From Ailanthus altissimus (taxonomy: Eukaryota > Streptophyta > Magnoliopsida > Sapindales > Simaroubaceae): a stretch of DNA of 64,000 nt. The translations under genes and the position numbers were made by a program. The notes below the pieces were generated by a model. That model saw only the letters and a list, made by a program, of their open reading frames with translations. It was not told where the DNA came from and did no database searches. Below, piece after piece: positions 59,701 to 64,000 of this stretch (positions are counted from its first letter, which is position 1; every line of letters starts with the position of its first letter). The stretch is taken from positions 19,473,001-19,537,000 of the forward strand of contig OX327683.1 in assembly GCA_946807835.1 (NCBI GenBank), read 5' to 3'.

Positions 59701-61063
59701 ATATGGATAAGCCATGGTCCGAGCATTCCTTTGTGCAACCAACCACTCTAACCATCTCTATTAAATGTTCATTAGGTTAAGAACTTGCATTGTTCGTTTA
59801 GAGATTGTCAATTTCTAGTTAAAGAAATTAATACATGTAGCTGTTTATCATGCTTTTGATGCAGAGATGCAAGGTGTGGAGCTGGCTCTGCATCAAGTAT
59901 CTAACCAGACTGACCCCTACTAGAGCCAGAGAACGAGTGCTGTAGTTTTTGTGTCTGGCATTTGAGAATTTTAGTAAGGAAGTTGACAAAAAAAAAATTA
60001 TGTTTTCTATAATTTATTGTCTTGTCCATATCTCTGTGTGAAGATCTTGTTAGGATTAACACTAAACTCTCTAACATTTCTCAATAGCTTGTCTCCCCAA
60101 GCATTGCAGTTGGTTCCATCCTAAGGTGGCACTACTCTCAGGTGAACCTATATTGTTGTATCACTTGTCAGATGTGAGAGGTGTCCTCTTTGAGGTATGC
60201 TTCTCACTCAGGCTTCCTTGCCATTTGCTTAATGGATTGGATTCCTTTAAGCCTTGACAGTGCTTGTGTCTGGAAATGACTCATTGATTTTGTAAGGATA
60301 TGCATTAATCACAGCTTTTATTTTTGTTTTCCAATTCCTGGCAATGAATTTTGCTAGATTTGGAGTGATGCAAATGCATACTCATAAGTCAAACTGAAGT
60401 TTGTTTAAACAATAAACTTGTTGCTTCTGATGAGTTCTGCTGCATGAGTCAAAAACCATGCAATAACAGACAGACATGTAAATAATTGTATAGCCTCGTA
60501 TCAGCCCAACTATAAACCTCATCGGGCAGGTACAAGAGGTGTGGGATTCCGATTCCACAGTCACTACAATTGGAGAATAGTTTATATTCATGTAATACCA
60601 AAAATGAAAATAAAAATTTGGGAAAAGATTTGCAGCCTATGTTTAGATTTTATCTCGAGAGCTAGTATGCATGGATTTATGATGGTTTCCCTTGTTTGAG
60701 AATTTCTTTTTGGCAGAGAAACATTTGAGACCCAAAGAAAATTTCTGGCCTTTATAAATCCTGGTGTTGCAATATAATTGCTGCATGTAGCCTCTGTTAA
60801 TTTTGTTCTCGTATTTTGCAGCAACATTTCCTCTGGATTTGGTGAGGCGACGGAAACAATTGGAAGGTGCAGGTGGCCGGGCCAGGGTTTACACAACTGG
60901 TCTTTTTGGCACATTCAAGCACATAATCCAGACTGAAGGCTTTCGTGGTTTATACAGAGGGATTCTCCCTGAATATTATAAAGTGGTTCCTGGTGTCGGC
61001 ATATGTTTTACAACTTACGAAACATTGAAGATGCTTTTAGCAGATATGTCTGCCAGATTATAG
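56776..61063 (+). CDS. Mitochondrial carrier family (SLC25-type) protein
   Basis: Seven exons join in frame (56,776-57,009; 58,057-58,233; 58,328-58,477; 58,958-59,059; 59,148-59,218; 59,479-59,546; 60,822-61,063) to give 347 residues. Three carrier repeats are visible. The signature after helix 1 is TAPLARL in repeat 1, TYPLDLVRTRL in repeat 2 and TFPLDLVRRR in repeat 3, followed by FRAFWKGN, VLGLYKGLG and FRGLYRGI. The P-x-D-x-x-R motif is intact in repeats 2 and 3, but repeat 1 has alanine for the acidic residue. The N-terminus (about 45 residues, Q-rich) precedes the first helix. Such proteins move nucleotides, CoA-type or other anions across the inner mitochondrial membrane. The closest relatives I recall are plant carriers of unassigned or CoA/ATP-Mg-type specificity, so the substrate is not claimed. 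Confidence 0.92.
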
Positions 61064-62227
61064 TTTTTGTCACAATCAGACTTTCTGTCTGTAACCGTAA
61101 GGATGGGTGATGTGTTCTAACCTAATAGCATAGCCTATTTCATATGCTTTCTCATGGTAGTTATGTGATACTGCTCTGAGAATCATATTTTTTTCCATGT
61201 ATAGATTAGCAAACTATAAATCACAGGGTCAAGTTTATTCGGCATACTTACGTTCAAGTCTCAAATACATCAATTTGATTGGAGATCATTTTGAGTTCCT
61301 TTTTTCCAACTTATTAATTACAGAGTTCTCTTCTGCCGTCTTCAAACTTAAAATAGCAAAATCATTTTCTTCACATTTCACATTGAGTAGAAGGCAACAT
61401 CTTCATTTCCTTTCATAAGCTTGGACTATATGGTGCGGTGTGATATGTTATGTCTTTTGAAATTGCAGCAGTTTGGTCATGACATTAAAGACAATTAAGG
61501 GAGTGACTTTTGAGAGATTATCTTTTTCCCATATTTTTGGGGACATAAATGGGTTATGTTCTAGACACAGAATACTGTTCTGTAAAGAGTGGAGCAACAT
61601 AAAAGATTGAGGCAGTGACTCGGCATTAGTTGGGAATAACATGTAGATATTCTCCGTATTGCTTATTTTTATATATGTATTGCTTAGTGCAATAACAGTC
61701 TCTTGCCTTGTTTTTTTTTTAAATTATTGCTTAAACTTGTCTTGATAATCAGATGCGTTGGCTAAATTGTTCATGAGCAACTAAAGGGCTTGTTCTGGAT
61801 TGCCCTCAACTTCCAGCTTAGGTAATCCTGCGAGAAAGGGAACATACCAAATAGAAAGTGAATAGCGAAGAGAAATATGCTAAATTGTAATCACCACAAG
61901 GCTTTCTGAAACGTTTACATTGTCCCAACCTTTTTCACACTTAAAAGTGCATAGAAGAGATTGGAACAATAAAAATTATGACCTGAAAATAATTGAACAA
62001 AAAACTCGAGACATTCATATGGCACTGGTACAATGATAAAATTGCATATTATTAGGCTTGTAAGAGTCTAGTTTAAACCTTGAACTTGGATCATCAATGA
62101 ACCACATAAAAACTAGTGGGGAGAAGCTGCTTAAGCTTCTGTGATGAACTCATTGATTTCATTTTCAGAGGACCACAATCTTGGAAAGCCGTGAATCCGA
62201 AGATGATGCAGAACGATTTTGCTAGAA
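61064..62227. other. Convergent 3' regions of the carrier and DA1-type genes
   Basis: The two genes point at each other with about 1.16 kb between stop codons. This stretch should hold both 3' untranslated regions. No repeat, RNA gene or open frame with support was seen. Confidence 0.5.
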
Positions 62228-64000
62228 TTACAGAGGGAAATTTCCTGTGAGGCGAATGTGCTCCAGGGTTCGGCGTAAGCCATATTTATTGACGGCAGCA
62301 TTAGCAGCTCTGAATCCCCCCCCATATGCTGGGGAGGCATCATGGGCTATTTGATGTATGAAAAACTCACCTAGTTTTTTCTCAACCCCAGATTTTCCAC
62401 CTTTCTTCGAAGACGAAGAAGATGATGGAGCTGATGATGTGGAAGGCATGTTTTTGGATTCAGGCAAAACTTCTGATTCAAGCCACATGTATGAAAGGAC
62501 TTGACAGATGCCTTCCTCTACTTCAGGATTGAGATTTCTATAGCCTGCTTTATGGAAAAAGAAATAAAGAATTTACGAACAGTACACCTCGGAAGAGTAA
62601 TCCAACGAAAAAAGATAAACAAATAGAAACGAGCATATACCTTTAAGGCGTAACCATCCATGCATCAATTCATGGGCAAGAATAGCACCTGTCAATAGTC
62701 TGTATTTCGGGATAACAAATAAACAAAGTTCAGTGGTCAAAAGACAAAACAATGCTGTTCAGAATTAGGAGAGGAAAACAAATTATGGAAATATCACCTT
62801 GGAAGGCCATAAAGAACAAGAATGGCAGTGACGTCACATTTCCGAGTGAGCTTTTGAGGCCGAGTCCTCATTCCGACCAATCCGTTTCCTCCAATTCGGG
62901 GCCGTCGCAGGATCTGGATATAATCAAATTGAAGACACAGAGGAAGCAAATTAAATCAAAGTAAGGCTCCTTATAAAAAATGTTTCCAAACTTGAGGAAA
63001 ATAATTTTTCCATTGTTATGATATCCTACACTTGTGACAGTCTGCTCTTCAGAAAGACATAAACCCCTTGTCTCAGGCATGTGATGGTATCCCTGGAAAA
63101 GAAAATCTGAATCAGAACAATGATCTAGCAAACCAAATTCTGAAATTCAGAGCAAAGAGGTGATGTACTACATTCTTTTCCCCAACGATAGCTTCATTAA
63201 GCGCTTGTCTTTCGACTAGAAGCATGGGAATTTGCTGATCCAGCTTCATGTTCATTCCTTCATAATAGTCTCTGATGGCATGGTACAAGGGCTGGCAATC
63301 ACCAGTGTCCATAATGGCTGATTCCATGCACTCAAAGCACAAACTCCGGCCGTCTTCCAGAGAATAATATCTTGCATTCCAAGACTAGATTGCAATGCAA
63401 AAACATAAAAATTAGTGACAACAATCAGAATATTACACTGGTTTTTAATACTTTATTTATTTTTTAATTTTTTAGATATGTTTAGGAGATATAACTATTT
63501 GAGACCAATACCTCCAAACGTTCACAACTGCAGCAGCGAGATGTGTTATCATGTTCATGAGATGGACAATACTTTTGGGACCAAAATGGATGGCACCTGT
63601 ACTCTATCAAACCAGCTCCATTTGTTGGAATCTGAAAATTTGTGAAATTAGATCATGAATAATGATTCATATGGCAAGTAACCAATAAAGAAATTAAATT
63701 AAAAATGTGACATACTGGCCAAATAACGAAGAAACTACATCAAGTAATATAGTCATAGTGAAATTGAAGTTGATTTTTCTTACAAATTGGTGGCAAACTT
63801 CACATTTGGGGTGTGTCAACTCTTTGAAACAAGACTTGTGGTAAGGATCCTTCCCTGACAATGAAAACTAAAATCAAGAGAAAGAGAAAAACAGTTAAAA
63901 AGTGATTAGTAGAAAGTTAAATTAGGTACTTAGCGGTTGAAAAAATATCGAAATACTTCGTGTTCAGTAATTGGGTAACCACAGGAACGACAACGAAAAC
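62228..64000 (-). CDS. DA1/DAR1-type LIM-domain peptidase, 3' part
   Basis: The gene enters from the right edge, so the N-terminus (ubiquitin-interacting motifs in relatives) is outside the window. Minus-strand exons, 5' to 3': 64,000(partial)-63,957; 63,867-63,784; 63,631-63,512; 63,384-63,172; 63,092-63,030; 62,913-62,798; 62,699-62,641; 62,544-62,228. All join in frame. The LIM part has [42 protein letters not shown] and [11 protein letters not shown]. The C-terminal domain has [23 protein letters not shown], and [15 protein letters not shown], the HExxH zinc-peptidase site, and ends [20 protein letters not shown]. By family knowledge DA1 is a ubiquitin-activated peptidase limiting organ and seed size. 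A low-complexity serine run ([12 protein letters not shown]) is present. Nothing looks broken. Confidence 0.93.

Noticed and set aside
1..64000. tRNA, rRNA, organelle inserts or viral integrants
   Set aside because: No cloverleaf-like tRNA with A and B boxes, no rRNA stretch and no plastid or mitochondrial gene was recognised by eye. A covariance-model scan would be needed to exclude small RNA genes.

Overview
This window is nuclear DNA from a flowering plant, most likely a eudicot. It is AT-rich, its genes are split by GT-AG introns, and the plant-specific families present include a RABA-type Rab GTPase, a BEL1-like homeodomain protein and a DA1-type LIM-peptidase. No bacterial operon, CRISPR array, rRNA or tRNA was recognised. 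The species cannot be named from the sequence.

Layout. A single conserved gene, a two-exon RABA2/Rab11-type small GTPase (6338-7408, +), lies near the left end. Left of it are LTR debris, a probable solo LTR (2581-4359) and a fragment of a LINE RNase H domain (4455-4831). From about 8.26 kb to 51 kb the window is a graveyard of transposable elements. It holds a solo LTR with a perfect 5-bp target duplication (8258-9744); a decayed Tat/Retand-like Gypsy region with a gag remnant and two LTR-primer-site-leader copies (about 9.92-14.84 kb); Copia pseudogenes in opposite orientations (18.4-23.8 kb); a Copia element apparently nested inside another Copia (26.4-36.0 kb); a CACTA-like end (35,956 onward); a third Copia reduced to gag, primer site and LTR (37.6-38.3 kb); the 5' part of a LINE (39.3-42.0 kb); and one nearly complete but inactivated chromodomain Gypsy element, a Tekay/Del-type chromovirus (42,991-50,979). 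That chromovirus belongs to the same family as the solo LTR at 8.3-9.7 kb.

From 51.5 kb to the end the window is gene-dense: a four-exon BEL1-like homeobox gene (51,725-55,219, +), a seven-exon mitochondrial carrier gene (56,776-61,063, +) and the 3' part of a DA1/DAR1-type gene (62,228 to beyond 64,000, -), convergent with the carrier. Exon joins were worked out by hand from reading frame, splice dinucleotides and family conservation. All joins in the four host genes keep frame.

The host genes have unrelated housekeeping or developmental roles: endosomal trafficking, transcription, mitochondrial transport and organ-size control. No operon-like cooperation is implied. The main points of interest are the layered insertion history of the repeats, sequence events that separate the two LTRs of the chromovirus, repeated motifs in a Copia leader, and a MITE-like inverted-repeat element in intron 1 of the homeobox gene. 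I found no clear sign of a new biological system.
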